Of a DNA stretch of 64,000 nt, positions 52,694-60,632 are shown in pieces. Below the pieces are notes generated by a model. It was given only the letters and a program-made list of their open reading frames with translations. It was not told the DNA's origin and ran no database searches. This DNA comes from Paenibacillus sp. SY21-1 (GTDB lineage Bacteria > Bacillota > Bacilli > Paenibacillales > Paenibacillaceae), in NCBI RefSeq assembly GCF_005222705.1, contig NZ_STGF01000005.1:1-64000 (forward strand), in the 5' to 3' direction. Every line of letters begins with the position of its first letter. The first letter of the stretch is position 1. The translations under genes and the position numbers were made by a program.

Positions 52694-52740
52694 GGGGCTT
52701 CCGAATCAAGCGAATGTTCGCTTGTCGGAAGCCTCTTTTT
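52694..52740 (+). terminator. Intrinsic terminator after ppnP
   Basis: GGGGCTTCCGA (52694-52704) pairs with TCGGAAGCCTC (52725-52735), with an inner AGCGA/TCGCT stem and T5. Confidence 0.85.
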
Positions 52741-52960
52741 GCTTTAAATACGAAATCTAAATAAAGCTTTCAGCTTCCCTATGAGGCCTAGCTCCGACTT
52801 TTCACCAAATGTCTGCAAAGGTTTCATTGTTTCGTTACAAATCTGAGGCAAAACAAATTGATTTCGTCGAAGCGTTCGGATAAGGTTAAAGAGGCGTTAG
52901 TGCTTGCGGAGACTGCGTCCATATCCCATGCAAGCTTGTCACATTCAGGAGGGGAATCGA

Positions 52961-53482
52961 TTGAGGGAAAAAAATTATACGCCGCTGATCGCGATTTTGT
53001 CGGTCGCGCTGGTAGCGATCATCACCGTGCTGTTTTTTCTGCCGGCCTACGATGGGGAAGTTGGCTTTGACGTCAAGCTTCTGCCGTTGTTGAACGCGAT
53101 TTTTAACTGCTTCACCTTTATCGCGCTTAGCGTAGCGCTTGTTGCGATTATGAAAAAAAACGTCAAGCTTCACCGTCGGTTTATAGCCGCAGCATTCGGT
53201 TCTACGACTCTGTTTCTCGTATCGTATGTGACCTATCATTATTTGACGGAGTCCACGAGCTACGGCGGTGACGGCATTTTGCGCACCATTTATTTGTTTG
53301 TCCTTCTGACCCATATAGTCCTGGCGATCGTTGTGGTTCCGCTGGCGCTGATCTCGGTTGTGCGAGGCTTGCAGATGAATGTACAGAAGCACCGGCGCAT
53401 TGCGAGATGGACGATGCCCATATGGCTGTATGTCAGCTTCACTGGAGTTGTCGTCTACTTGATGATTTCCCCTTACTATTAA
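52961..53482 (+). CDS. DUF420 family membrane protein
   Basis: A 173-residue protein with five transmembrane helices and the DUF420 pattern: LLPLLNAIFNCFTFIAL, KKNVKLHRRFIAAAF, SYVTYHYL and HIVLAIVVVPLALISV, with conserved His residues in KLHRR, YHY, THIV and KHRR. B. subtilis YozB-type members sit near cytochrome oxidase assembly genes and may bind haem or copper, but no such gene is near here. TTG 52961 lies eight bases from AGGAGG. Confidence 0.85.
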   Translation: MREKNYTPLIAILSVALVAIITVLFFLPAYDGEVGFDVKLLPLLNAIFNCFTFIALSVALVAIMKKNVKLHRRFIAAAFGSTTLFLVSYVTYHYLTESTSYGGDGILRTIYLFVLLTHIVLAIVVVPLALISVVRGLQMNVQKHRRIARWTMPIWLYVSFTGVVVYLMISPYY

Positions 53483-53680
53483 GGGACTATGGCGGGGAGG
53501 GATAGCTGTTTTTTTACTAGCTTCCTCCCGAGCTATAGATGGGGTCTTTAGCTGTTCATCAAGATTTCATTGTTCCTGAGCTTGTTTTTGTGCGGCAAAT
53601 CCGATATTGTAGATGCTAGTTAAGGGTTAATGGTCCCATAGCTAATTGGGCGGTATAAATTTAAGGAGGTCTATTTTTTC

Positions 53681-55030
53681 ATGAGCCAAACAGTGAAATT
53701 CGACTACAGCAAGGCGCTGACCTTTGTCGGGCAGCACGAGATCGATTATTTGACGGATGCGGTCCGTCTCGCACATGATCAGCTACATAACGGAACGGGC
53801 GCAGGCTCGGATTATCTGGGCTGGATTGACCTGCCGACCAATTATGATAAAGAAGAGTTTGCCCGCATTCAAAAAGCGGCAGACAAAATCAAATCCGATT
53901 CCGAGGTGCTGATCGTAATCGGCATCGGCGGTTCTTACCTCGGAGCGCGCGCAGCTATCGAAATGCTGTCGAACTCCTTTTATAACATTCAATCCAAGGA
54001 GCAGCGCAAAACCCCGCAGGTTTTGTTTGCCGGCAACAACATCAGCTCCACCTATGTGACGCATTTGCTGCAATTGCTTGAGGGCCGCGACTGGTCGATC
54101 AACGTAATCTCCAAATCCGGCACAACGACAGAACCGGCGATCGCGTTCCGCGTATTCCGTGCCGAGCTTGAGAAGAAATACGGCAAGGAAGAGGCTCGCA
54201 AACGGATTTACGCTACGACTGACAAGGAAAAAGGCGCACTCAAGAAGCTGTCGAACGAAGAAGGCTATGAATCGTTTGTTATTCCTGACGACGTAGGCGG
54301 ACGTTATTCCGTGCTTACAGCAGTAGGCTTGCTTCCGATTGCCGCAGCGGGAATCAACATCGAAGCGATGATGCAGGGCGCAGCCGATGCTTCCAAAGAA
54401 TACAGCAACCCCGTGCTTGCCGAGAATGAAGCTTACCAATATGCGGCTGCCCGCAATGCGCTGTACCGCAAGGGCAAGGTGACAGAAATTCTGGTCAACT
54501 ACGAGCCGTCTCTCCACTTCGTATCGGAATGGTGGAAGCAATTGTTCGGCGAGAGCGAAGGCAAGGATTATAAAGGCATCTATCCGGCATCTGTAGACTT
54601 CTCGACGGATCTGCACTCGATGGGCCAATTTATTCAAGAGGGCAACCGGAACATTTTCGAGACGGTCATTCAAGTAAATGAAGTGGCCGAGCAAATTACA
54701 ATCGAGCATGATGAGGCTGATCTGGACGGCTTGAACTTCCTGACTGGCAAAACGATGGACTTCGTGAATAAAAAAGCGTTCCAAGGCACGCTGCTGGCGC
54801 ATACGGACGGCCAAGTTCCTAACTTCGTTGTCAACATCGCCGACATGACTCCGTATACGTTCGGCTACCTTGTCTATTTCTTCGAGAAAGCTTGCGCAGT
54901 CAGCGGCTATCTGCTCGGCGTGAATCCATTTGACCAGCCGGGAGTAGAGGCGTACAAGAAAAACATGTTCGCCTTGCTGGGCAAGCCGGGCTTCGAGAAA
55001 GAAAAAGCGGAGCTGGAAGCGAGACTGTAA
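53681..55030 (+). CDS. pgi: Glucose-6-phosphate isomerase
   Basis: A 449-residue glycolytic isomerase converting glucose 6-phosphate and fructose 6-phosphate. Motifs [32 protein letters not shown] and [17 protein letters not shown] are the PGI signatures, and the C-terminal region includes the active-site Lys segment. It is of the shorter bacillar class. AAGGAGGTC precedes the ATG. Confidence 0.96.
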   Translation: MSQTVKFDYSKALTFVGQHEIDYLTDAVRLAHDQLHNGTGAGSDYLGWIDLPTNYDKEEFARIQKAADKIKSDSEVLIVIGIGGSYLGARAAIEMLSNSFYNIQSKEQRKTPQVLFAGNNISSTYVTHLLQLLEGRDWSINVISKSGTTTEPAIAFRVFRAELEKKYGKEEARKRIYATTDKEKGALKKLSNEEGYESFVIPDDVGGRYSVLTAVGLLPIAAAGINIEAMMQGAADASKEYSNPVLAENEAYQYAAARNALYRKGKVTEILVNYEPSLHFVSEWWKQLFGESEGKDYKGIYPASVDFSTDLHSMGQFIQEGNRNIFETVIQVNEVAEQITIEHDEADLDGLNFLTGKTMDFVNKKAFQGTLLAHTDGQVPNFVVNIADMTPYTFGYLVYFFEKACAVSGYLLGVNPFDQPGVEAYKKNMFALLGKPGFEKEKAELEARL

Positions 55031-55066
55031 TCGGCCGACACAAGCTGGGAGACAGGTGCATATAGG

Positions 55067-55702
55067 ATGAAGCTGGACAGATATAAGACGGTTAGACGCA
55101 GGTCAGAGGCCGAGATCGTCATCAAGAAGTCAAGATTTATCGGCTATGCGAAACCGGTAGAAACAGAGGAAGAGGCTATTGCGTTCATTCAGGAGATCAA
55201 GCAGCTGCATAAGCAGGCGACGCATAATTGTTCCGCCTATATCGTAGGCGAGCGCGATCAGTTTCAGAAGGCATCCGACGACGGCGAGCCCAGCGGGACG
55301 GCTGGCAAGCCAATTCTTGAGGTAATCAAGCACAAGGGGCTGAAAAATGTCGCAGTCGTCGTCACCCGCTACTTCGGAGGCATTATGCTCGGAGCCGGCG
55401 GACTGGTGAGAGCCTACACGGACGGAGCGGTTGCCGGAATTGAAGCGGCGGACGAGATCGTTAACGTCCTGCATCGCGAGGTGCTCGTCGACGTGGATTA
55501 TACGTGGTACGGCAAGCTGGAGAACGTGCTGCACGGCAAGGGCACCCGCTTAGGCGGAACCGAGTTTACCGACCGCGTAATCGTCCGCTGTCTACCCGAA
55601 GCACCGCAGGCGGAAGCCTTTGTAGACTGGATAACCGATGTGACGCAGGGACAAGCCGTCATTACGGTAGGGGAAGATGCCTACTATATTGAAGGCGAAT
55701 AA
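55067..55702 (+). CDS. YigZ family (IMPACT-like) protein
   Basis: A 211-residue protein. The N-terminal UPF0029 domain has KKSRFIGYAKPVETEEEA, KQATHNCSAYIVG, DDGEPSGTAGKPIL and VTRYFGGIMLGAGGLVRAYT; a C-terminal DUF1949 domain follows (VDVDYTWYGKLEN). IMPACT-family proteins affect translation-related kinases in eukaryotes; the bacterial role is unclear. The terminator at 55714 follows the stop. Confidence 0.92.
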   Translation: MKLDRYKTVRRRSEAEIVIKKSRFIGYAKPVETEEEAIAFIQEIKQLHKQATHNCSAYIVGERDQFQKASDDGEPSGTAGKPILEVIKHKGLKNVAVVVTRYFGGIMLGAGGLVRAYTDGAVAGIEAADEIVNVLHREVLVDVDYTWYGKLENVLHGKGTRLGGTEFTDRVIVRCLPEAPQAEAFVDWITDVTQGQAVITVGEDAYYIEGE

Positions 55703-55713
55703 AGCATGTATTC

Positions 55714-55748
55714 GAGAAGCTCGGGCTGTTGCCGGGCTTCTCTTTTTT
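55714..55748 (+). terminator. Intrinsic terminator after the YigZ gene
   Basis: GAGAAGC (55714-55720) pairs with GCTTCTC (55736-55742) around a partly paired CGGG/CCGG core and runs into T6. Confidence 0.85.
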
Positions 55749-55808
55749 GCGTTAAAACGATCTTATAAGCAAAGGCTATATCTTTCATCAATTTTTCTAA
55801 AAATAGCA

Positions 55809-55838
55809 TTGACTTAATCCCAGTTTGGATGATACAGT
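55809..55838 (+). promoter_or_regulatory. Promoter of the sulfate transport operon
   Basis: TTGACT (55809-55814) and TACAGT (55833-55838), 18 bp apart, precede the operon by 90 bp. The following A+T-rich stretch ATTAATAGGAATTACAAT (55855-55872) resembles sites bound by CymR-type cysteine-metabolism repressors, but the match is loose. Confidence 0.4.
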
Positions 55839-55927
55839 AACAATACCTAGTGAATTAATAGGAATTACAATCGAGTTGTATGAGTTGCACCTGCGGCACG
55901 AGCCGATGGTCTGGAGGTCTAGTCACT

Positions 55928-56743
55928 GTGAATGCTTTGTTTCGTGGAAAAGGGTGGAGCTTTGGCTTTAGAAGCACCATCATGCTGTACTTCATCCTGC
56001 TAATCGTATTGCCGATTGCAGGCATTTACACCCAATCCTTCTCATTGGGCTGGGGTCCGTTCTGGGAAAGCGTATCCGATCCGCTCGCGTGGAAGGCCGT
56101 TTTGCTGACGGTGAAGCTGGCTGTCATTGCAACCGTGCTGAACATGTTCCTTGGCACCATGATCGGTTGGGTGCTGATCCGTTATCGGTTCCCAGGACGC
56201 AGATTGCTCAACAGTCTGGTCGATCTACCGTTCGCTTTGCCTACGGCAGTCGGCGGATTGATGATTTTGCTGCTGCTGGGCCCAAATTCTCTTGCTGGAG
56301 GCTTGGCTGGCAAAGCAGGCTTTGAAATTGTATTTCACGAGCCGGCAATCGTAATTGCGATGCTGTTTGTAACGTTTCCTTTTGTGATCCGGGCGATTCA
56401 GCCGTTGCTTGAGGAAATGGACAAATCGGAGGAGGAAGCGGCTTACACGCTTGGAGCAACGCGAGTAAAGACGTTTTTTAGCGTCATCTTTCCCACTATG
56501 CTTCCCGGTATTTTGAGCGGCGCGATGCTCGCTTTTTCGCGCGGGCTAGCCGAATTCGGGGCAGTGGTGCTCGTTGCGGGCAACATTCCGGGCAAGACGC
56601 TGATCGCCTCGGTTTATATTTTTGGAGAAATTGAAAGCAATAATCCGCAAGGCGCGGCGGCCGTATCCGTATTGCTGCTGACCTTATCGTTTCTTATCCT
56701 TTGGACCGTCAATCTCATTCAAGCAAGGAGAGCCGGCCAATGA
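55928..56743 (+). CDS. cysT: Sulfate/thiosulfate ABC transporter permease CysT
   Basis: A 271-residue permease with six transmembrane helices. The EAA-type cytoplasmic loop EEEAAYTLGATRVKTFFSVIF contacts CysA (quoted as a single loop of about 20 residues). GTG 55928 lies nine bases from GGAGGT; the upstream frame to 55880 lacks a ribosome site and is Cys/Gly-rich. It is the first gene of a four-gene cysTWA-sbp operon for sulfur uptake. Confidence 0.92.
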   Translation: MNALFRGKGWSFGFRSTIMLYFILLIVLPIAGIYTQSFSLGWGPFWESVSDPLAWKAVLLTVKLAVIATVLNMFLGTMIGWVLIRYRFPGRRLLNSLVDLPFALPTAVGGLMILLLLGPNSLAGGLAGKAGFEIVFHEPAIVIAMLFVTFPFVIRAIQPLLEEMDKSEEEAAYTLGATRVKTFFSVIFPTMLPGILSGAMLAFSRGLAEFGAVVLVAGNIPGKTLIASVYIFGEIESNNPQGAAAVSVLLLTLSFLILWTVNLIQARRAGQ

Positions 56744-57540
56744 TAAGAAAATTGTGGATTTCCCTGACTTATGCTGTATTTGGCTTACTGATTATCATAC
56801 CGTTAATTAAAATTTTCACCGGCTCATGGGCCGATGGGCTGATTGGCTTCAAGGAGGCGCTGCTGCGCCCGCAATCGCTGCATGCGCTAATGATGACCGG
56901 GATCATCGTCGTCGTCGTAACGCTGCTGAACACGCTGTTTGGCGTCATGCTGGCGCTCTATCTCGTCAGAGCGGAATGGATCGGGCCCAAGATCAAACGT
57001 CTGCTCAACAGCCTGGTCGATTTGCCGTTCGCCGTATCGCCGGTTATCGGCGGTCTGATGATCGTGCTCCTGCTCGGACCTAATACGGTGATGGGCGCTT
57101 TTTTTGAGGATATCGGCTTTAAAGTCGTCTATGCGCTGCCAGGGATGGTGCTCGCCACCTTGTTCGTCACATTTCCGCTCATGGTGCGCGAGGTGATGCC
57201 GGTGCTGCAGGAAATCGGAGCGCAGCAGGAGGAGGCGGCTTCGACGCTTGGGGCTTACTCTTGGTATACGTTCTGGAAGGTCACCTGGCCGTCGATTCGC
57301 TGGGGCGTCATTTACGGGGTCGTGCTGACGGTTGCGCGTTCCCTCGGCGAGTTCGGGGCTGTGCTTGTCGTCTCCGGCAATATCATGAACAAAACGCAAA
57401 CCGCTACAACGCTCGTCTATCAGGATGTGGAGAATTTCAACGTAGTCGCCGCTAACGGAATAGCGCTGGTTCTTGCGGCATTCTCCGTAGGGCTGCTGCT
57501 GCTCATGGAATGGGCGAAGAAGCGAAAGGAAGTGCATTAA
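56740..57540 (+). CDS. cysW: Sulfate/thiosulfate ABC transporter permease CysW
   Basis: A 266-residue permease, partner of CysT, with six helices and the EAA loop QEEAASTLGAYSWYTFWKVTW. LNSLVDLPFAVSPVIGGLM is shared with CysT, as the two arose by duplication. The start overlaps the cysT stop by four bases (ATGA) and follows AAGGAG by ten. Confidence 0.92.
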   Translation: MIRKLWISLTYAVFGLLIIIPLIKIFTGSWADGLIGFKEALLRPQSLHALMMTGIIVVVVTLLNTLFGVMLALYLVRAEWIGPKIKRLLNSLVDLPFAVSPVIGGLMIVLLLGPNTVMGAFFEDIGFKVVYALPGMVLATLFVTFPLMVREVMPVLQEIGAQQEEAASTLGAYSWYTFWKVTWPSIRWGVIYGVVLTVARSLGEFGAVLVVSGNIMNKTQTATTLVYQDVENFNVVAANGIALVLAAFSVGLLLLMEWAKKRKEVH

Positions 57541-57543
57541 ACC

Positions 57544-58608
57544 ATGCATATTGAAGTACGGAATTTGGATAAAAGCTTTGGCGATTTCCATGCGGTCAAG
57601 GATGTCAGCTTCGAAATTGCCAAAGGCCACCTGATTGGCTTGCTTGGACCAAGCGGCGGCGGCAAAACCTCTATTCTCCGGATGCTGGCCGGACTGGAGA
57701 CGCCGACCTCGGGCGACATCATTTTTCACGGGAAGCGAGTAAACGATTTGCCGCCGCAAGAGCGGGGTATCGGCTTCGTATTCCAGAACTACGCGTTGTT
57801 TAAGCACATGACGGTATACGACAATATTGCGTTCGGGCTGAAGGTGAAGAAGCAGTCGAAGGAGCAAATCCGCGAGCGCGTCATGTATCTGGTGGAGCTG
57901 ACAGGTCTGAAGGGCTTTGAGCATCGCTATGCGCATCAGCTCTCCGGCGGACAGCGGCAGCGTGTTGCGTTTGCCCGGGCGCTTGCTCCTGAACCTCAGC
58001 TGCTATTGCTTGACGAGCCGTTCGCGGCAATTGACGCCAAAATCCGGACCGAGCTTCGTACCTGGCTGAAGGAAATGATCGAGCGTGTCGGCATTACGTC
58101 CATCTTCGTTACCCACGACCAGGACGAGGCGATCGAGGTTGCCGATGAAATCATGATTATCAGCAAGGGCAAGCTGGAGCAAAAGGGAAGTCCTTGGGAT
58201 ATTTATAAAAATCCGCAAACGCCTTTTGTGGCTGGCTTTATCGGCGAGTCCACAATCGTTGACAATATCGGAGAGCTCAAGGGGTTTGAGGCCGCAGCTG
58301 CGCTGCCCGGCACCAAAGCGCTTATTCGTCCGGAATATATCGAGATCGGCGCTCCGGGCGAGCTGGAGCTTGCTTCGGCGACATTGCCAGGGAAAATCAA
58401 GCAGCTGCATTTCCGCGGCAGCGAATGGATGGTTGAATTGCTGGTCGGGAATACGAAGCTGATCACTTACCGCTCGCTGGAGAAGGAAGTGCTGCATCCG
58501 GGCGATGAGGTTAGCGTGCTCGTTCACCGCGCTTACTTGTTTAATGACGACAAAAGCTGGATTGCCGAGAATGCGCTCAAAACCGATCCAATGCCGTTCT
58601 ACATTTAA
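57544..58608 (+). CDS. cysA: Sulfate/thiosulfate ABC transporter ATPase CysA
   Basis: A 354-residue ATPase. Walker A GPSGGGKTS, Q-loop FVFQNYALF, signature LSGGQRQRVAFARAL, Walker B LLLLDEPFAAIDA and H-loop VTHDQDEA occupy residues 1-235; a TOBE-type regulatory domain follows. The family powers sulfate and thiosulfate import. It lies three bases after cysW. Confidence 0.93.
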   Translation: MHIEVRNLDKSFGDFHAVKDVSFEIAKGHLIGLLGPSGGGKTSILRMLAGLETPTSGDIIFHGKRVNDLPPQERGIGFVFQNYALFKHMTVYDNIAFGLKVKKQSKEQIRERVMYLVELTGLKGFEHRYAHQLSGGQRQRVAFARALAPEPQLLLLDEPFAAIDAKIRTELRTWLKEMIERVGITSIFVTHDQDEAIEVADEIMIISKGKLEQKGSPWDIYKNPQTPFVAGFIGESTIVDNIGELKGFEAAAALPGTKALIRPEYIEIGAPGELELASATLPGKIKQLHFRGSEWMVELLVGNTKLITYRSLEKEVLHPGDEVSVLVHRAYLFNDDKSWIAENALKTDPMPFYI

Positions 58609-58637
58609 TAATTTAGCGGAAAGAGTTGTATGCGAAA

Positions 58638-59699
58638 ATGATGATCAAACGAGCGACAAGCCGGCGTTTTATCGCGCTCTTGCTTGCTGCACTCCTGCTT
58701 TTTGCGGCAGGCTGCAGCAAGGAGGGCAGCGGGGAAACCGGCGAATCCACCGGACCAATCGGAGATGTGACGCTTGTAATCGGAGCTTATTCCGTCGTAA
58801 AGGATGCGTTTGCGGAGCTGCTGCCGAAGTTTCAGGAGCGTTGGCTGGCCGAGACAGGCCAGAAGGTTGTCTTTCAGGAATCGTATGAGGCTTCGGGTAC
58901 GCAGGCACGAGCCATTGCGGGCGGCTTTGAAGCGGACGTTGCCATCCTCGCGATGGAAGGCGATATCGACAAGGTTAGCGAAGCCGGCTTTATTACGCAT
59001 GACTGGAAGTCGGCCGGGGACAACGGAAATATTACCAATTCGATCGTTGTCATGGGTACGCGTCCAGGCAATCCGCTGGGAATTCATGATTGGACCGATC
59101 TGACGCGCGACGGAGTCAAGGTGCTTTACCCTAATCCCAAGACGTCCGGCGGCGCCCAATGGGACATTAATGCCATGTACGGCGCAGGGTTAAAGATGTC
59201 GGAGCGCGAGTCCGGCAAGAAGGACCCCGAATACGCCAAAAACTTTCTTAAATCGATCCATGCCAATGTGGAATCGCTGGACAAAAGCGGCCGGGCGTCG
59301 ATGGCTGCTTTTGAATACGGCGTAGGCGATGTCATCGTTACCTATGAGAACGAGCTGCTGGCCCGAATCAGCAAAGGCGTGGATTACGATATTGTGGTGC
59401 CAAAAACGACAATTCTGATCGAAAATCCGGCGGCCGTTGTAGATAAAAATGTAGACCGCCACGGAACCCGCGAATTGGCCGAAGCGTTTATCGCTTATTT
59501 GCATACGGAGGAGGCGCAGCGCCTGTTCGTCAAGCATGGCTTTCGTGCGGTTGATCCGAAGGTGGCGGAGGAAACGGCGAGCGGGTTCGCCCAGCCGGAG
59601 GACCTGTTCGACATTTCTTATCTGGGCGGCTGGCCTGAGGTCCGCAAGGAGCTTTATTCCAAAAAAGGCGTCTGGTATCAGGTGCTCGCAGACCTTTAA
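58638..59699 (+). CDS. Sulfate-binding lipoprotein
   Basis: A 353-residue substrate-binding protein. A signal peptide with lipobox AAGC (LLLFAAGCSKEG) anchors it to the membrane. The mature part is a periplasmic-binding-protein II fold of the Sbp/CysP family: VVFQESYEASGTQARAIAGG, YPNPKTSGGAQWDINAMYGA and IENPAAVVDKNVDRHGT (each in part). Residues binding the sulfate anion lie around SYEASGT and KTSGG. ATG 58638 is preferred over TTG 58626. It completes the cys operon, which ends at the terminator at 59763. Confidence 0.92.
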   Translation: MMIKRATSRRFIALLLAALLLFAAGCSKEGSGETGESTGPIGDVTLVIGAYSVVKDAFAELLPKFQERWLAETGQKVVFQESYEASGTQARAIAGGFEADVAILAMEGDIDKVSEAGFITHDWKSAGDNGNITNSIVVMGTRPGNPLGIHDWTDLTRDGVKVLYPNPKTSGGAQWDINAMYGAGLKMSERESGKKDPEYAKNFLKSIHANVESLDKSGRASMAAFEYGVGDVIVTYENELLARISKGVDYDIVVPKTTILIENPAAVVDKNVDRHGTRELAEAFIAYLHTEEAQRLFVKHGFRAVDPKVAEETASGFAQPEDLFDISYLGGWPEVRKELYSKKGVWYQVLADL

Positions 59700-59762
59700 T
59701 ACGCAATAGACGGCCTAACTTGCGTTAGCGGGAGTGTCTTCCCCCAACAAATGCTTTTGAAA

Positions 59763-59809
59763 AAAGAACCTCGTATTCCGCTTTGCTGCAGCGGAATGCG
59801 AGGTTCTTT
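59763..59809. terminator. Bidirectional terminator between sbp and the 54-residue gene
   Basis: AAAGAACCTCG (59763-59773) pairs with CGAGGTTCTTT (59799-59809), with an inner ATTCCGCT/AGCGGAAT stem. On the minus strand a T6 run follows, so it serves the small gene at 59815 best, while also ending the cys operon. Confidence 0.8.
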
Positions 59810-59814
59810 GTGCT

Positions 59815-59979
59815 TTAGCCGAACATCGGGAATACGTACCTTACGAGAAAGTACAGCGCTCCGAAAAAAATAATGATATAGGCCGCATATTTGATAAAGG
59901 TCGATGCAACCAGACTGGAATCGGATTTTTTCTGAACATGCCGTTCTTCGTAATCCACATTTCGATTGTGTACGCTCAT
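59815..59979 (-). CDS. Small single-pass membrane protein, 54 residues
   Basis: ATG 59979 follows AGGAG by eight bases; a longer upstream frame has no ribosome site. The sequence starts MSVHNRNVDYEERHVQKKSD, a charged hydrophilic half, then has a C-terminal hydrophobic helix (YAAYIIIFFGALYFLVRYVF). Topology is probably cytoplasm-in, tail-anchored. No family recognised; it has a promoter-distal terminator of its own. Confidence 0.65.
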   Translation of the reverse strand: MSVHNRNVDYEERHVQKKSDSSLVASTFIKYAAYIIIFFGALYFLVRYVFPMFG

Positions 59980-60185
59980 TGCGCTCACTCCTTTGGGGTA
60001 GCTTCTTACTGTATCAGTACCCGGCCTCTTTCCATTTGAATCAGGGGCTTTCTGCCTGCTATTCGCCGTTCTAGCCGGGTGGTTCTCTGAATATAGTAAA
60101 TAACGAAGCCCTTTTTTTGCAGGTATGTTCGCAGATGTAACAACCGAATGCAAATGAATATAGCAGGGCAACAGGAGGATTGCAG

Positions 60186-60419
60186 ATGTACGATACGTTG
60201 CACCATTTGCGGATGCTGGCAGATGCCCGACATGTGAGAAATAGCGAGCTGAAGGAAATTGAGCAAACGCTGGCCGAGCTTGAGCAGTATTTGGAGACGA
60301 ACCCGGAGGATGAAATTGCACTCATTCAACATGCGCAATATGCGCGGAAGCGTGAAGCGGCAGCACTCAGGCAGACAGGCGGAGAAGAAGGAACAGCGGA
60401 TATCGAATTGCAGGCCTAA
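60186..60419 (+). CDS. Small helical hypothetical protein, 77 residues
   Basis: ATG 60186 lies six bases after GGAGGA. The product MYDTLHHLRMLADARHVRNS and ELKEIEQTLAELEQYLET (parts) is strongly charged and helical, with a heptad-like pattern around residues 20-40. No signal peptide or membrane helix. It resembles no family I can name; a hairpin terminator follows. Confidence 0.65.
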   Translation: MYDTLHHLRMLADARHVRNSELKEIEQTLAELEQYLETNPEDEIALIQHAQYARKREAAALRQTGGEEGTADIELQA

Positions 60420-60432
60420 GGCCTAACAGCGG

Positions 60433-60466
60433 GAAGGGCCCTCCTTGGTTCAAGGAAGGGCCTTTT
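60433..60466 (+). terminator. Terminator after the 77-residue gene
   Basis: AGGGCCCTCCTTG pairs imperfectly with CAAGGAAGGGCCT and ends in TTTT. Confidence 0.65.
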
Positions 60467-60632
60467 ATAATGGCAAGGAACGATTATGGCTTCTCTCTTC
60501 GCTACGCATTTCTCGCTCTCCTTATGTTTCATTCCGCTCGATATCAATTAAATATAGGGTGAACGCACCTAAAACGGCATGCCGCTGCGAAAGGTGTAGA
60601 CATCGAGAATGGGCAAGCTTGGGGGAATCAAA

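Noticed and set aside
53783..54814. 343-codon minus-strand frame
   Set aside because: It is antisense to pgi with no ribosome site and no recognisable domain.
56887..57936. 349-codon minus-strand frame
   Set aside because: It spans cysW and cysA in antisense. It is His, Arg and Asp-rich and shows no domain, so it is a shadow of two real genes.
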